A stretch of DNA of 11,424 nucleotides from DASVSE01 sp036399715 (GCA_036399715.1 DASWMO010000264.1:1-11424); one strand, 5' to 3'. Shown: positions 4,566 through 11,424, counted from the first letter of the stretch. Notes: generated from the sequence alone by a model not told the origin. Translations and numbers: made by a program.

Positions 4566-7442
4566 ATGTCCGGAAAGCTGTTCGACCGCCTCGCCGCCGC
4601 CGGCGTCTTCGCTGTCTCCCTCGTCGTGTACACCCTCACGATGGCCGAGACGGCGCCGTTCTGGGACTCGGGCGAGTTCATCGCCATCGCCAACGGCCTC
4701 CAGGTGAGCCACCCGCCGGGCGCGCCGTTCTACATGCTCGTCGGGCGCCTCTTCGGCATGTTCGCGCCGCTGTTCGCGCCGTTCACGGACGAGCCCGTCG
4801 CGATGGCGGTCAACTTCGTCTCGCCCGTCGTGAGCGCGCTGACGGTCCTGCTGACACACCTCATCGTCATCCGCTTTGCGCGCGTGTGGCTCGGGCACCC
4901 GGCCGAGTGGTCGTGGACGGACCGCGCCGCGGCGACGGCCGGCGGCGCCGTCGGGGCGCTCGCGTTCGCCTTCACGGACTCGTTCTGGTTCAACGCCGTC
5001 GAGGCCGAGGTCTACGCGATGTCGATGCTCTTCACGGCCCTCGTCGTGTGGCTCGCGCTCGTCTGGCGCGACGCGACGCGCCATGAGGAGGCGGCCTTCC
5101 GCGCCCGCGGCGAGCACCCGTTCGGACTCAAGGCGGACCGCTACCTCGTCGCGATCGCGTACCTCTTCGGGCTCGCCATCGGGGTGCACCTGCTCAACGT
5201 GCTCACGCTGTTCTTCATCGCGCTCATCGTCTTCTACGAGAAGATCGACCGGCCCGAGTGGAGCACGGGCCAGCGCCTGCGCGCGCTCGCGCTGACGGGT
5301 CTCGGCTCGGCGGCCCTCTTCTTCGTCATCTACCCCGGCGTCGTGCAGACGCTCCCGACGCTCGCCGGGGCGTCCGGCATCCCGGGCACGTTCCTCGTCG
5401 CCGTCCTCGCGGCCTTCGTCGGGGCGGTCGTGTGGACTCAGCGGCGTCGGATGCCCGTCGCCAACCTGCTCTCGCTCACGGTCCTCGTGATCCTGCTCGG
5501 CTACTCGTCCTACGGCCTCATCTTCGTCCGCTCGGCGGCCAACCCGCCGATCAACGAGAACGCGCCCAACACGGCCGACGCGATGGTGAGCTACCTCAAG
5601 CGCGAGCAGTACGGCTCGACGCCGCTGCTCTCGGGGATGACGTACAGCAACACGACACGCCAGGTGTCCGAGCCGACGTCGTTCCCGCGCCGCCACTCCT
5701 CCGCTCCGCAGCACCTCGCCGAGTACGCCCGCTACGCGTCCGACTCCGACTTTTTCTGGAGCTACCAGATGGGCCACATGTACTGGCGGTACTTCATGTG
5801 GCAGTTCGCCGGCAGGCAGAGCGACCGCCAGGACGCCGGCTGGACGGCCGGGCTCGGTGCGCAGCCCCCGACGGTCGGCCTGACGCCCTCCGAGATCGCG
5901 GGCCGCAACGTCTACTTCGGCCTGCCGCTGCTGCTCGGGCTCATCGGGATCGCGTTCCACGTCCAGCGGGACTGGCGGCGCGCCGTCGCCGTGTTCGTCC
6001 TGTTCCTCGTGACCGGCGTCGGGATCATCCTGTACCTCAACCAGACGCCGTTCCAGCCGCGCGAGCGCGACTACTCGTACGTCGCCTCGTTCTTCGCCTT
6101 CGCCCTCTGGATCGGCCTCGGCGCGACGGGCCTCGTCGAGTTGACGGCCGAGGCGCTCCGCGGACGCGGCGAGGGCCTGCGCCGGGCTGCGGCGGTCGTC
6201 GTCGGGGCCGTTCTGCTCGCGGCCGTGCCGGGCGTGCTCCTCGCCCAGAACTACGACGACCACGACCGCTCGGGCCAGCGCATCCCGTCGGACTTCGCGC
6301 GCAACCTGCTGGAGAGCACGGCGCCCAACGCGATCCTGTTCACCAACGGCGACAACGACACCTTCCCGCTGTGGTACCTCCAGGAGGTGATGGGTGTCCG
6401 CCGCGACGTCCGCGTCGTGAACCTGTCGCTGCTCAACACGCCGTGGTACATCCGGCAGCTCCGCGACCAGACGAACCGCCTGTCGGCGCCGCTCCCGATG
6501 TCGCTCACGGACGCGCAGATCGACGCCCTCCAGCCGGCGCTTTTCCAGCCGGCCGAGGTCTCGCTCCCCGTGGACCGGCAGCGCTTCGGCGACGCCGCCT
6601 TCGCCGGCCGCATCGACGCCGCCGCGCGCCCGACCGAGATGGCGTGGACGCTCAACGGGCAGCCCCTCGGCGACGGCCGCTCGGTCCTCTACGTCGCCGA
6701 CCTCGTCGTGCTGGACATCCTCAAGTCGGTCGCCGAGGATGGGTGGCAGCGGCCGGTCTACTTCGCGTCGACGGTCGCGCAGGACTCCGAGCTAGACCTC
6801 CAGCCATTCTTCCAGAACGAGGGCCTCGCCCGGCGCGTCGTGCCCGTCCGCCGCGAGACGCAGGATCCCGACGGCGTCGTCGTGCCCGAGATCGCGCTCC
6901 AGCGGCTCCAGAACTTCCGCTTCCGCGGCCTCGCCGACCCCGACGTGTACCTCGACGAGAACGCGCGCAACATGGCCGACGGCTACCGCACGCGCCTCGG
7001 CGGCATCGCGACGGCCCTCGCCCAGCAGGGCCGCCCGGCCGATGCCCGGCGCATCCTCGGCCGCCTCGACGCCGAGGTCCCCGCCGCGACGATCCCCGTC
7101 GGCTTCGGAGGCCTCTACACGCTCGCCGAGGCGTACCGGGCTGCCGGCGACACCGCCCGCATGAAGGCGACGCTGAAGCGCGCCGAGGACATCGCGCTCG
7201 CCGGCGTGCAGACGGCCGTCGCGTCGCGCGCGCAGGCCGACCTGGAGCGGGCGTACCAGTACGTGCAGTTTGTCCAGACGGCGTACCTCGTCGGCGGGGC
7301 CGTGCCCGAGGCGGCGGCCTTCTCGGCGCGCTTCGCGACGGCGGTCGGCGACCCGCGCGAGCAACGATCCGTCGAGGAGCTGCGGACGGCCTCGCGCGAG
7401 TTGCGCCGCCAGCGCGACAGCCTCGACGCCGCTGCCCGCTAG
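4566..7442 (+). CDS. DUF2723 / TMEM260-like multi-pass membrane protein
   Basis: A 958-residue membrane protein of the DUF2723 family. The N-terminus has a first hydrophobic helix (about 7-28), then WDSGEF (33-38, with Asp34 and Glu37) and HPPGAP (49-54) in the first extracytoplasmic loop, the hallmark of the family. The position of acidic residues there resembles GT-C glycosyltransferases, and the human relative TMEM260 is known as a protein O-mannosyltransferase; a lipid-linked-sugar transferase role here is therefore plausible but unproven. About ten or more hydrophobic segments fill residues 7-560. The soluble, presumably periplasmic C-terminal part contains NGDNDTFPLW at 594-603, typical of Bacteroidota members, and ends in TPR-like helices (about 810-950). 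ATG 4566 is chosen because it directly precedes the first membrane helix; the longer frame from 4359 runs through the repeat element. A promoter-like box lies 51 bases upstream. Confidence 0.9.
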   Translation: MSGKLFDRLAAAGVFAVSLVVYTLTMAETAPFWDSGEFIAIANGLQVSHPPGAPFYMLVGRLFGMFAPLFAPFTDEPVAMAVNFVSPVVSALTVLLTHLIVIRFARVWLGHPAEWSWTDRAAATAGGAVGALAFAFTDSFWFNAVEAEVYAMSMLFTALVVWLALVWRDATRHEEAAFRARGEHPFGLKADRYLVAIAYLFGLAIGVHLLNVLTLFFIALIVFYEKIDRPEWSTGQRLRALALTGLGSAALFFVIYPGVVQTLPTLAGASGIPGTFLVAVLAAFVGAVVWTQRRRMPVANLLSLTVLVILLGYSSYGLIFVRSAANPPINENAPNTADAMVSYLKREQYGSTPLLSGMTYSNTTRQVSEPTSFPRRHSSAPQHLAEYARYASDSDFFWSYQMGHMYWRYFMWQFAGRQSDRQDAGWTAGLGAQPPTVGLTPSEIAGRNVYFGLPLLLGLIGIAFHVQRDWRRAVAVFVLFLVTGVGIILYLNQTPFQPRERDYSYVASFFAFALWIGLGATGLVELTAEALRGRGEGLRRAAAVVVGAVLLAAVPGVLLAQNYDDHDRSGQRIPSDFARNLLESTAPNAILFTNGDNDTFPLWYLQEVMGVRRDVRVVNLSLLNTPWYIRQLRDQTNRLSAPLPMSLTDAQIDALQPALFQPAEVSLPVDRQRFGDAAFAGRIDAAARPTEMAWTLNGQPLGDGRSVLYVADLVVLDILKSVAEDGWQRPVYFASTVAQDSELDLQPFFQNEGLARRVVPVRRETQDPDGVVVPEIALQRLQNFRFRGLADPDVYLDENARNMADGYRTRLGGIATALAQQGRPADARRILGRLDAEVPAATIPVGFGGLYTLAEAYRAAGDTARMKATLKRAEDIALAGVQTAVASRAQADLERAYQYVQFVQTAYLVGGAVPEAAAFSARFATAVGDPREQRSVEELRTASRELRRQRDSLDAAAR

Positions 7443-7485
7443 CGCCTCCGGTCCACCCGGGCCGTCTGCCGTGTCCGGCGGCTCG

Positions 7486-7493
7486 TATCCTTC
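7486..7493 (+). promoter_or_regulatory. Candidate -7 promoter box before the unknown protein gene
   Basis: TATCCTTC lies 22 bases before ATG 7516, in the 73-base gap after the DUF2723 gene. It resembles TATCTTTT upstream of that gene. It could give the unknown-ybeY(-psd) group its own transcript. Weak evidence: one short match. Confidence 0.3.
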
Positions 7494-7515
7494 CCCCTCC
7501 CACCCGCGACCCGCG

Positions 7516-7956
7516 ATGCCCGCCCTCCTTCCCGACGCCGACCTCGACCGCGCCGCGCAGGCCCTCGGCGTCGCCGCGGAGCGCTCGGTCGACGGCCGCA
7601 CGGTCTCGCTCGCCCTCGCCGACGCCGCGTCGGGCCGCCGCCTCGCCATCGACATCGTCCGGACCGAGGCCGGCTCGACGGTCGTGAAGGTCTACGGGCC
7701 AGCCGCACACCTCGAGCTGCACGGCTGCACGGGCGTCGTCTCGACGGACGACCTCGGCGAGGCGCTGTTCTTCTCGCGTGACGGCGGCCGGGTCTCGGGC
7801 CTCGTCGTCGAGCGCGCCGCCGCCTGCTCGCTCTTCGCCAACGTCGAGGAGCGGCTGCTCACCGCCGACTACTTCACCGTCGCGCCGGACGTCGCGCACG
7901 CGGCCGTCGTGCTGTCGATGGCCGAGACGGCGTTCGAGAACGACGCGCCCGCGTGA
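7516..7956 (+). CDS. Hypothetical protein, coupled to ybeY
   Basis: A 146-residue soluble protein that I do not recognise. The start ATG 7516 is preferred over the longer open frame because the upstream part overlaps the end of the DUF2723 gene in another frame. The sequence alternates short hydrophobic and charged stretches (for example VSLALADAASGRRLAIDIV and TVVKVYGPAAHLELHG), suggesting a mostly beta N-terminal half, and ends in a likely helix. It contains only two cysteines and no obvious catalytic motif, signal peptide or membrane helix. Its TGA overlaps the GTG start of ybeY (GTGA, 7953-7956), so the two proteins are made from one message with coupled translation. A link to ribosome maturation is only guilt by association. 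Confidence 0.75.
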   Translation: MPALLPDADLDRAAQALGVAAERSVDGRTVSLALADAASGRRLAIDIVRTEAGSTVVKVYGPAAHLELHGCTGVVSTDDLGEALFFSRDGGRVSGLVVERAAACSLFANVEERLLTADYFTVAPDVAHAAVVLSMAETAFENDAPA

Positions 7957-8426
7957 CGGGCGCGCCGCCCGGGTTCGACGATGGCCCGCCCGACGAGGGA
8001 CTCGTCGTCACGACCGAGCACGACCGCCTGTCGCTCGACGAGGCGCTCGTCTCGGCGGTCGTCGATGCGGTGTGTGCGGCCGAAGGTGTCCGCATCGCGT
8101 CGCTGAGCGTCGTCCTCGGCGGGCACGACCTCGTGCACGCGGTCAACCGCGACTGGCTCGGGCACGACTACCCGACCGACGTCGTCTCGTTCGGCCTCGA
8201 CGAGACGGCCGCGGCCCGCGGCGTGCTGGACGGCGAGATCTACGTCGACCTCGACACGGCCGAGGAGCGCGCGCCCGAGTTCGGGGCGACGTTCGCGGCC
8301 GAGGCGCTGCGCTACGTCGCCCACGGCGCGCTCCACATCGCCGGCCATGACGACGCGACAGATGAGCAGCGGGCCGCGATGCGGGCGCTCGAAGACCGCG
8401 CCCTCGCCGCGGCCGGCGTCCGCTGA
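7953..8426 (+). CDS. ybeY: Endoribonuclease YbeY (rRNA maturation factor)
   Basis: YbeY is a metal-dependent single-strand RNase needed for 16S rRNA 3'-end maturation and 70S quality control in the cytoplasm. The 157-residue product has the family motif PTDVVSFGLDE and the metal site HGALHIAGHDD: His124, His128 and, at the place of the usual third histidine, Asp134. His132 occupies the place of the common Tyr before Asp. As I recall, Bacteroidota YbeY proteins carry Asp at this position (HGxLHLCGYxDK), so this looks like a lineage variant and not decay. The conserved Arg of the fold is probably that of VNRDWLGHD. The start is GTG 7953, overlapping the previous stop; no in-frame ATG occurs before the C-terminal region. 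Confidence 0.93.
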   Translation: MTGAPPGFDDGPPDEGLVVTTEHDRLSLDEALVSAVVDAVCAAEGVRIASLSVVLGGHDLVHAVNRDWLGHDYPTDVVSFGLDETAAARGVLDGEIYVDLDTAEERAPEFGATFAAEALRYVAHGALHIAGHDDATDEQRAAMRALEDRALAAAGVR

Positions 8427-8476
8427 GGGCACAGAACCGGCGTCTCGGCGTCTCACCCGGCCGTGACCCCGACCTC

Positions 8477-9292
8477 ATGAGCGCGTTCGTCCGACTCCAG
8501 CGGATTCTCCCCCAGCATGGGCTCTCGCGCACCACGGGCCGCCTCGCCGCATCCGGCGGATGGGTCCGCCAGCCGCTCATCCGCGCCTTCGCCCGCGCGT
8601 ACGGCGTCGACATGGCCCAGGCCGAGCGGCCCGACCTCGCGAGCTACGCCTCCTTCAACGACTTCTTTACCCGCGCGCTCGTCCCGGCGGCCCGCCCGGT
8701 CGACGCCGCTCCCGGCTCGGTCGTGAGCCCCGCCGACGGCGTCGTGAGCCAGACGGGAATCATCGAACGCGGCGAGCTCATCCAGGCCAAGGGCATCCGC
8801 TACCCGTTCGCCGCCCTCGCCGATGTCTGCGCCGGGCCTGAGTTCGAGGGCGGCGCATTCGCCACCGTCTACCTCTCCCCGAGCGACTACCACCGCGTCC
8901 ACCTACCCCTCGCCGGCCGCCTCGTCCGGACCGTCGCCATCCCGGGCATGCTGTTCTCGGTCAACGCGCGGACCGAGCAGGGCGTCGAGGGGCTGTTTGC
9001 CATCAACGAGCGGCTCGTGATGGAGTTCGAAACCGCGTTGGGACGAATGCTCGTCGTGATGGTCGGCGCGCTCATCGTGGCAAGCATCGAGACCGTCTGG
9101 GGCGGCCCGCCATCGCCGTACCGGCGCAAGCAGATCGACGTGCACGACCTTCCGTTCGAGAAAGGGGCCGAAGTCGGGCGTTTCCTGCTCGGCAGCAGCG
9201 TCGTGCTGGCGTTCGAGCGCGAGCGCGTTCACCTCGATCTGTCCGCCGGCACCGTCGTCAGAATGGGGCAGGCGGTCGGGGTGGGCCGTTAG
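8477..9292 (+). CDS. psd: Phosphatidylserine decarboxylase proenzyme
   Basis: Converts phosphatidylserine to phosphatidylethanolamine at the cytoplasmic membrane; the enzyme cleaves itself to form a pyruvoyl cofactor. The 271-residue product has the charge-relay residues Asp87 (SPADG) and His142 (YHRVHLP, His139-His142) and the self-cleavage site LGSS with expected cleavage between Gly239 and Ser240. The E. coli enzyme has LGST at this place; only the residue after the cleavage serine differs. Short N-terminal amphipathic or hydrophobic helices around residues 1-45 would anchor it. Start ATG 8477 follows ybeY by 50 bases with no visible terminator, so it is probably in the same transcription unit. 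No pssA is in the window. Confidence 0.95.
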   Translation: MSAFVRLQRILPQHGLSRTTGRLAASGGWVRQPLIRAFARAYGVDMAQAERPDLASYASFNDFFTRALVPAARPVDAAPGSVVSPADGVVSQTGIIERGELIQAKGIRYPFAALADVCAGPEFEGGAFATVYLSPSDYHRVHLPLAGRLVRTVAIPGMLFSVNARTEQGVEGLFAINERLVMEFETALGRMLVVMVGALIVASIETVWGGPPSPYRRKQIDVHDLPFEKGAEVGRFLLGSSVVLAFERERVHLDLSAGTVVRMGQAVGVGR

Positions 9293-9300
9293 CCGCGGGC

Positions 9301-9338
9301 TCAGGCGCGCTTCAGCTCGGGCCCGATCAGCCGCTGAA
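9301..9338 (-). pseudogene. Decayed extra copy of the metF 3' end
   Basis: On the minus strand these bases match the last codons and stop of metF at 9369-9406 (33 of 38 positions by eye). In its own frame it would encode LQRLIGPELKRA followed by a stop, against IQRVIEPELKRA-stop in metF. The copy begins 68 bases downstream of the metF stop and is in a different frame relative to metF. It is most simply a tail left by a small tandem duplication. Confidence 0.65.
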
Positions 9339-9339
9339 G
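9310..9339. terminator. Hairpin between convergent psd and metF
   Basis: CTTCAGC (9310-9316) pairs with GCTGAAG (9333-9339), and the 10-bp palindrome TCGGGCCCGA (9317-9326) lies inside. The hairpin starts 18 bases after the psd stop and could end transcription from both directions, though no T-run is present. It sits inside the relic metF 3' end copy; the functional metF end is less palindromic, so the symmetry arose in the copy. Confidence 0.4.
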
Positions 9340-9368
9340 TCGTCCACCCGACCTCAGGTGCAGGAGCC

Positions 9369-10325
9369 TCAAGCGCGCTTCAGTTCGGGCTCGATCACCC
9401 GTTGAATGTGCTTCGCCGTCTGCATGAGGTAGTAGTGGATGCCCGGCACGCCACGCGCGAGCAGTTCCGCTGACTGCCGCCGCGCCCATTCGACGCCGAT
9501 GTCGGCGACGTGCTCGTCCTTCGCCGCCTCCACCTCGGCCACGAGGTCGTGCGGGATCTCCGTCTGGAACGCCCGTGGGAGCGCGTGCAGCTGTGCCTTG
9601 GACGTGAGCACCTTCAGGCCCGGCACGATCGGGACGTGGACGCCGGCTGCACGGCACCGCTCGACGTAGTCGAAGTAGTGGGCGTTGTCGAAAAACATCT
9701 GCGTCACGACGTAATCCGCGCCCGCATCCACCTTGCGGCGGACGTTCAGCACGTCCCACTGCTTGTTCGGCGCGTCGCCATGCTTCTCGGGGTAGCCCCC
9801 GACGCCGATGCAGAAGTCGGTCGGCGTCGCGTCGAGCAGGTCTTCGAGGTAGCAACCATCATTCATCGCGCGGATCTGCGCGACGAGGTCCGAGGCGTAC
9901 TCGTTCACCGTCCGGTCGGCGCGGCCGCTCTTGTCCATCGCCTTGTCATCGCCCCGGACGGCGAGGACGTTGTGGATGCCGAGGTAGTGGAGTTCGATGA
10001 GCGCGTCCTCGGTCTCCTCGCGCGAGAAGCCGCGGCAGAGCACGTGCGGCACGGCGTCGATGCCGAAGCGGTGCTGGATGGCCGCGCATAGGCCGATGGT
10101 CCCGGGCCGCTTGCGCTTGGTGAGCTTCCGGACGGTCCCGTCGCGCTGCTCCTCGTAGGTCGCCTCGGCCGAGTGGCTCGTGACGTCAATGAACGGCGGC
10201 GCATAGGGCACGAGGTCGTGCACGAGTGACAGGATGCCCTCGACAGATCCGCCGCGCCGCGGCGGGATGATCTCGAACGAGATCAGGGGCCCGTCCGCCC
10301 GGTCGTAGTGCTCGGTGACTTTCAT
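9369..10325 (-). CDS. metF: Methylenetetrahydrofolate reductase
   Basis: FAD-dependent cytoplasmic enzyme that reduces 5,10-methylene-THF to 5-methyl-THF, the methyl donor for methionine synthesis. The 318-residue product shows SFEIIPP with the catalytic Glu18 (E. coli Glu28), LAVRGD with Asp126 (E. coli Asp120) near the flavin, the PPFIDVTSH segment and DYVVTQMFFDN, all in the order of the family. ATG 10325 is chosen because the Glu motif then has the normal distance to the N-terminus; the open frame extends to 10493 but runs through the upstream small-protein gene. It follows that gene with a 7-base gap, so it is likely co-transcribed with the oxidase subunit genes. I see no SAM riboswitch in front of it; there is no room. 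The last codons are duplicated just downstream. Confidence 0.95.
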   Translation of the reverse strand: MKVTEHYDRADGPLISFEIIPPRRGGSVEGILSLVHDLVPYAPPFIDVTSHSAEATYEEQRDGTVRKLTKRKRPGTIGLCAAIQHRFGIDAVPHVLCRGFSREETEDALIELHYLGIHNVLAVRGDDKAMDKSGRADRTVNEYASDLVAQIRAMNDGCYLEDLLDATPTDFCIGVGGYPEKHGDAPNKQWDVLNVRRKVDAGADYVVTQMFFDNAHYFDYVERCRAAGVHVPIVPGLKVLTSKAQLHALPRAFQTEIPHDLVAEVEAAKDEHVADIGVEWARRQSAELLARGVPGIHYYLMQTAKHIQRVIEPELKRA

Positions 10326-10332
10326 GGCGGGG

Positions 10333-10650
10333 CTAATTGCGCCGCGCCCAGAGCGCATCGGCGATGGACTCGGACTCGGGGGACGATACCCCGCCAGCCG
10401 GGAAGGTCGGGGCGGGCCGGCGGCGCTGCTCGGCCACGATCTCGCGGGCGCGGACGGGGGCGGCCTCGCCGCGGCGGCGGGCACGCGCGACACGGTCGAG
10501 CGGCAGCGGCGCCTCGGGCAGCAGGATCCGCGCGGCCGTCACGACGGCCCAGATGCCCATCAACAGCAGCAGCGGGACCGCGAGCAGGAACAGCCCGGTC
10601 TCAATGGCCGCAAGCGGCGGGGCCGGCAGGGTGACCGCGAGACAGATCAT
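10333..10650 (-). CDS. Small membrane protein between oxidase subunit IV and metF
   Basis: A 105-residue protein that I do not recognise. Residues about 10-44 are strongly hydrophobic (FLLAVPLLLLMGIWAVVTAA), either one long helix or a tight pair. The remainder is soluble and Arg-rich (VARARRRGEAAPVRAREIVAEQRRR), which by the positive-inside rule would lie in the cytoplasm. The gene has gaps of 9 bases to subunit IV and 7 bases to metF, which supports it as a real member of an operon. It could be an accessory subunit or assembly factor of the oxidase, but nothing in the sequence shows it. Confidence 0.68.
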   Translation of the reverse strand: MICLAVTLPAPPLAAIETGLFLLAVPLLLLMGIWAVVTAARILLPEAPLPLDRVARARRRGEAAPVRAREIVAEQRRRPAPTFPAGGVSSPESESIADALWARRN

Positions 10651-10659
10651 GGGAGGCGT

Positions 10660-11298
10660 CTAGTTGCCTGGTCCTGTAGCGGGCGATCCCGTCAGAGCAT
10701 CTGTCCCGTCTACGGTGCCCGGGATGGTCATGTCGGGCCCGGCCGGGGCGGGCGTCCCCTCCGGAGTATTGGAGATCCGCCCGAAGAGGAGCGAGTCCGG
10801 GCGGTCAACCAGCGGCGCAGCGTCGTACGCGGCCTGGATCGAGTCCTGTTCGGCCTGCGCGGCGAGGATCTCCTGCTGCTCGAGGTCTACCGGCAGTGCC
10901 GACATCGCCTCGAACGTGTCCCGGAAGCGGAAGTCCAGGAACGTAAACGAGAAGAAGATCAGCAGGAAGACGAGCGTCCCGAGAAAGACGAGGCGATACG
11001 TCGGGTTGTCGTGGCGGAGCCCCATAAAGTTGGACACCACGAAGTAGGCCTTGATCGACGCGATCCCGAGCGCGATCGGGACGCTCAGCGCGCCGAACTC
11101 GACGTGTGGCATCGCGAAGCGGGTGCCGAAGAAGTCGCCGTAGCCGCGCTCCATCAGCGCGAGCGCGACCGTCAGGAGGGTGAGCGAGCACAGGATGGCG
11201 AAGGTCGTCTTCAGCATCTTGTCCGAGAAGACGTGATGCGCGCCGTGGCCCGTGTTCTCGGTGTGCCCGTCGGCGTGTTCGGCGGAAGTCTGAGCCAT
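10660..11298 (-). CDS. Cytochrome c oxidase subunit IV (CtaF/CyoD-like) with long C-terminal extension
   Basis: A 212-residue member of the prokaryotic cytochrome c oxidase subunit IV family, a small non-catalytic membrane subunit of haem-copper oxygen reductases. The His-rich N-terminus (1-28) is followed by three hydrophobic helices at about 30-50, 68-92 and 104-124; the second and third carry IALGIASIKAYFVVSNFMGLRHD and FLLIFFSFTFLD-type sequence, typical of the family. Usual members end near residue 110-130, whereas here about 90 residues follow, rich in Ala, Asp, Gln and Pro and probably disordered, with an initial helical part (LEQQEILAAQAEQDSIQAAYDAA). ATG 11298 precedes the hydrophilic N-terminus. 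The upstream partial gene looks like subunit III, which fits oxidase operon order III-IV. No Shine-Dalgarno; a TATCGTTT box lies 36 bases upstream. Confidence 0.85.
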   Translation of the reverse strand: MAQTSAEHADGHTENTGHGAHHVFSDKMLKTTFAILCSLTLLTVALALMERGYGDFFGTRFAMPHVEFGALSVPIALGIASIKAYFVVSNFMGLRHDNPTYRLVFLGTLVFLLIFFSFTFLDFRFRDTFEAMSALPVDLEQQEILAAQAEQDSIQAAYDAAPLVDRPDSLLFGRISNTPEGTPAPAGPDMTIPGTVDGTDALTGSPATGPGN

Positions 11299-11333
11299 GA
11301 TCAGTCAGGTACAGGTACTCGGTTCGGGGTCCT

Positions 11334-11341
11334 AAACGATA
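11334..11341 (-). promoter_or_regulatory. Candidate internal promoter box before oxidase subunit IV
   Basis: The minus strand reads TATCGTTT here, 35 bases before the subunit IV start, in the 88-base spacer after the probable subunit III gene. It resembles TATCTTTT before the DUF2723 gene. If real, it gives subunit IV, the small membrane protein and metF a transcript separate from the upstream oxidase genes. Confidence 0.3.
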
Positions 11342-11386
11342 CGATCGGGAGGGCCCCGGGTACCCTGCACCCTGAACCCCGCACAC

Positions 11387-11424
11387 TTAGATCAGGTACA
11401 TCAGCGGGAAGACAAAAATCCAGA
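11387..11424 (-). CDS. Probable cytochrome c oxidase subunit III, last codons only
   Basis: Only the final 11 residues, WIFVFPLMYLI followed by TAA (11389-11387), are in the window. Haem-copper oxidase subunit III proteins of Bacteroidota often end in a WHFVDxVWIFLFPLLYL-type helix, which this matches, and the next gene is subunit IV. The call depends on a short stretch plus context. Confidence 0.5.
   Translation of the reverse strand, partial: WIFVFPLMYLI

Noticed and set aside
5258..7687. 809-codon plus-strand frame and a 598-codon minus-strand frame (4467-6263) over the DUF2723 gene
   Set aside because: Both are Arg/Pro- or Arg/Glu-rich shadows of the DUF2723 gene, which has coherent membrane helices and family motifs in its own frame.
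10326..10493. N-terminal extension of metF to 10493
   Set aside because: The extension overlaps the small membrane protein gene and is Pro/Ser/Arg-rich; MetF homology begins at the ATG at 10325.
1..11424. CRISPR array, transposase, phage or defence genes
   Set aside because: No regularly spaced repeats and no protein with such motifs were seen on either strand.

Overview
The window is a high-GC bacterial chromosome segment made up of ordinary housekeeping genes. Several traits point to the Bacteroidota/Rhodothermota side of the tree, and a Rhodothermales-type organism (Rubricoccaceae-like) is my best guess. YbeY carries Asp instead of His as the third metal-ligand position, as I recall for Bacteroidota. 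MetF has the Bacteroidota-style N-terminus. A large DUF2723/TMEM260-like membrane protein, abundant in that phylum, is present. Shine-Dalgarno sequences are mostly absent, and TAnn(n)TTT-like boxes precede several genes. The lineage is inference, not proven.

Layout. (1) 3-1789, plus strand: the 3' part of an M24-family peptidase gene, then galactokinase, joined by an ATGA overlap. (2) 1786-3609, minus strand: a cytoplasmic GH2 beta-glycosidase converging on galK; the two genes share a CTAG in which both stop codons lie. (3) 3610-3821: a divergent regulatory region with a cluster of GTGCCGC repeats around a promoter-like box. (4) 3822-4130, plus: a small unknown protein with a CPGC motif. (5) 4131-4565: a 435-bp non-coding stretch full of hairpins and bounded internally by a 13-bp inverted repeat (MITE/REP-like). 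(6) 4566-9292, plus: DUF2723 membrane protein, an unknown 146-residue protein, ybeY and psd. (7) 9369-11424, minus: the last codons of a probable cytochrome c oxidase subunit III gene, subunit IV, a small membrane protein, and metF, closely spaced.

How the genes may work together: the GH2 enzyme could release galactose (or another sugar) that GalK phosphorylates, but the opposite orientation means they are not one operon. The plus-strand block combines an envelope membrane protein, an rRNA-maturation RNase and phosphatidylethanolamine synthesis. The minus-strand block ties a haem-copper oxidase to folate/methionine one-carbon metabolism, probably through shared transcription more than shared function.

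I see no phage, CRISPR, transposase or defence system. The most interesting parts are non-coding: the operator-like repeat array before the GH2 gene, the inverted-repeat-bounded element before the DUF2723 gene, and a decayed extra copy of the metF 3' end between psd and metF.
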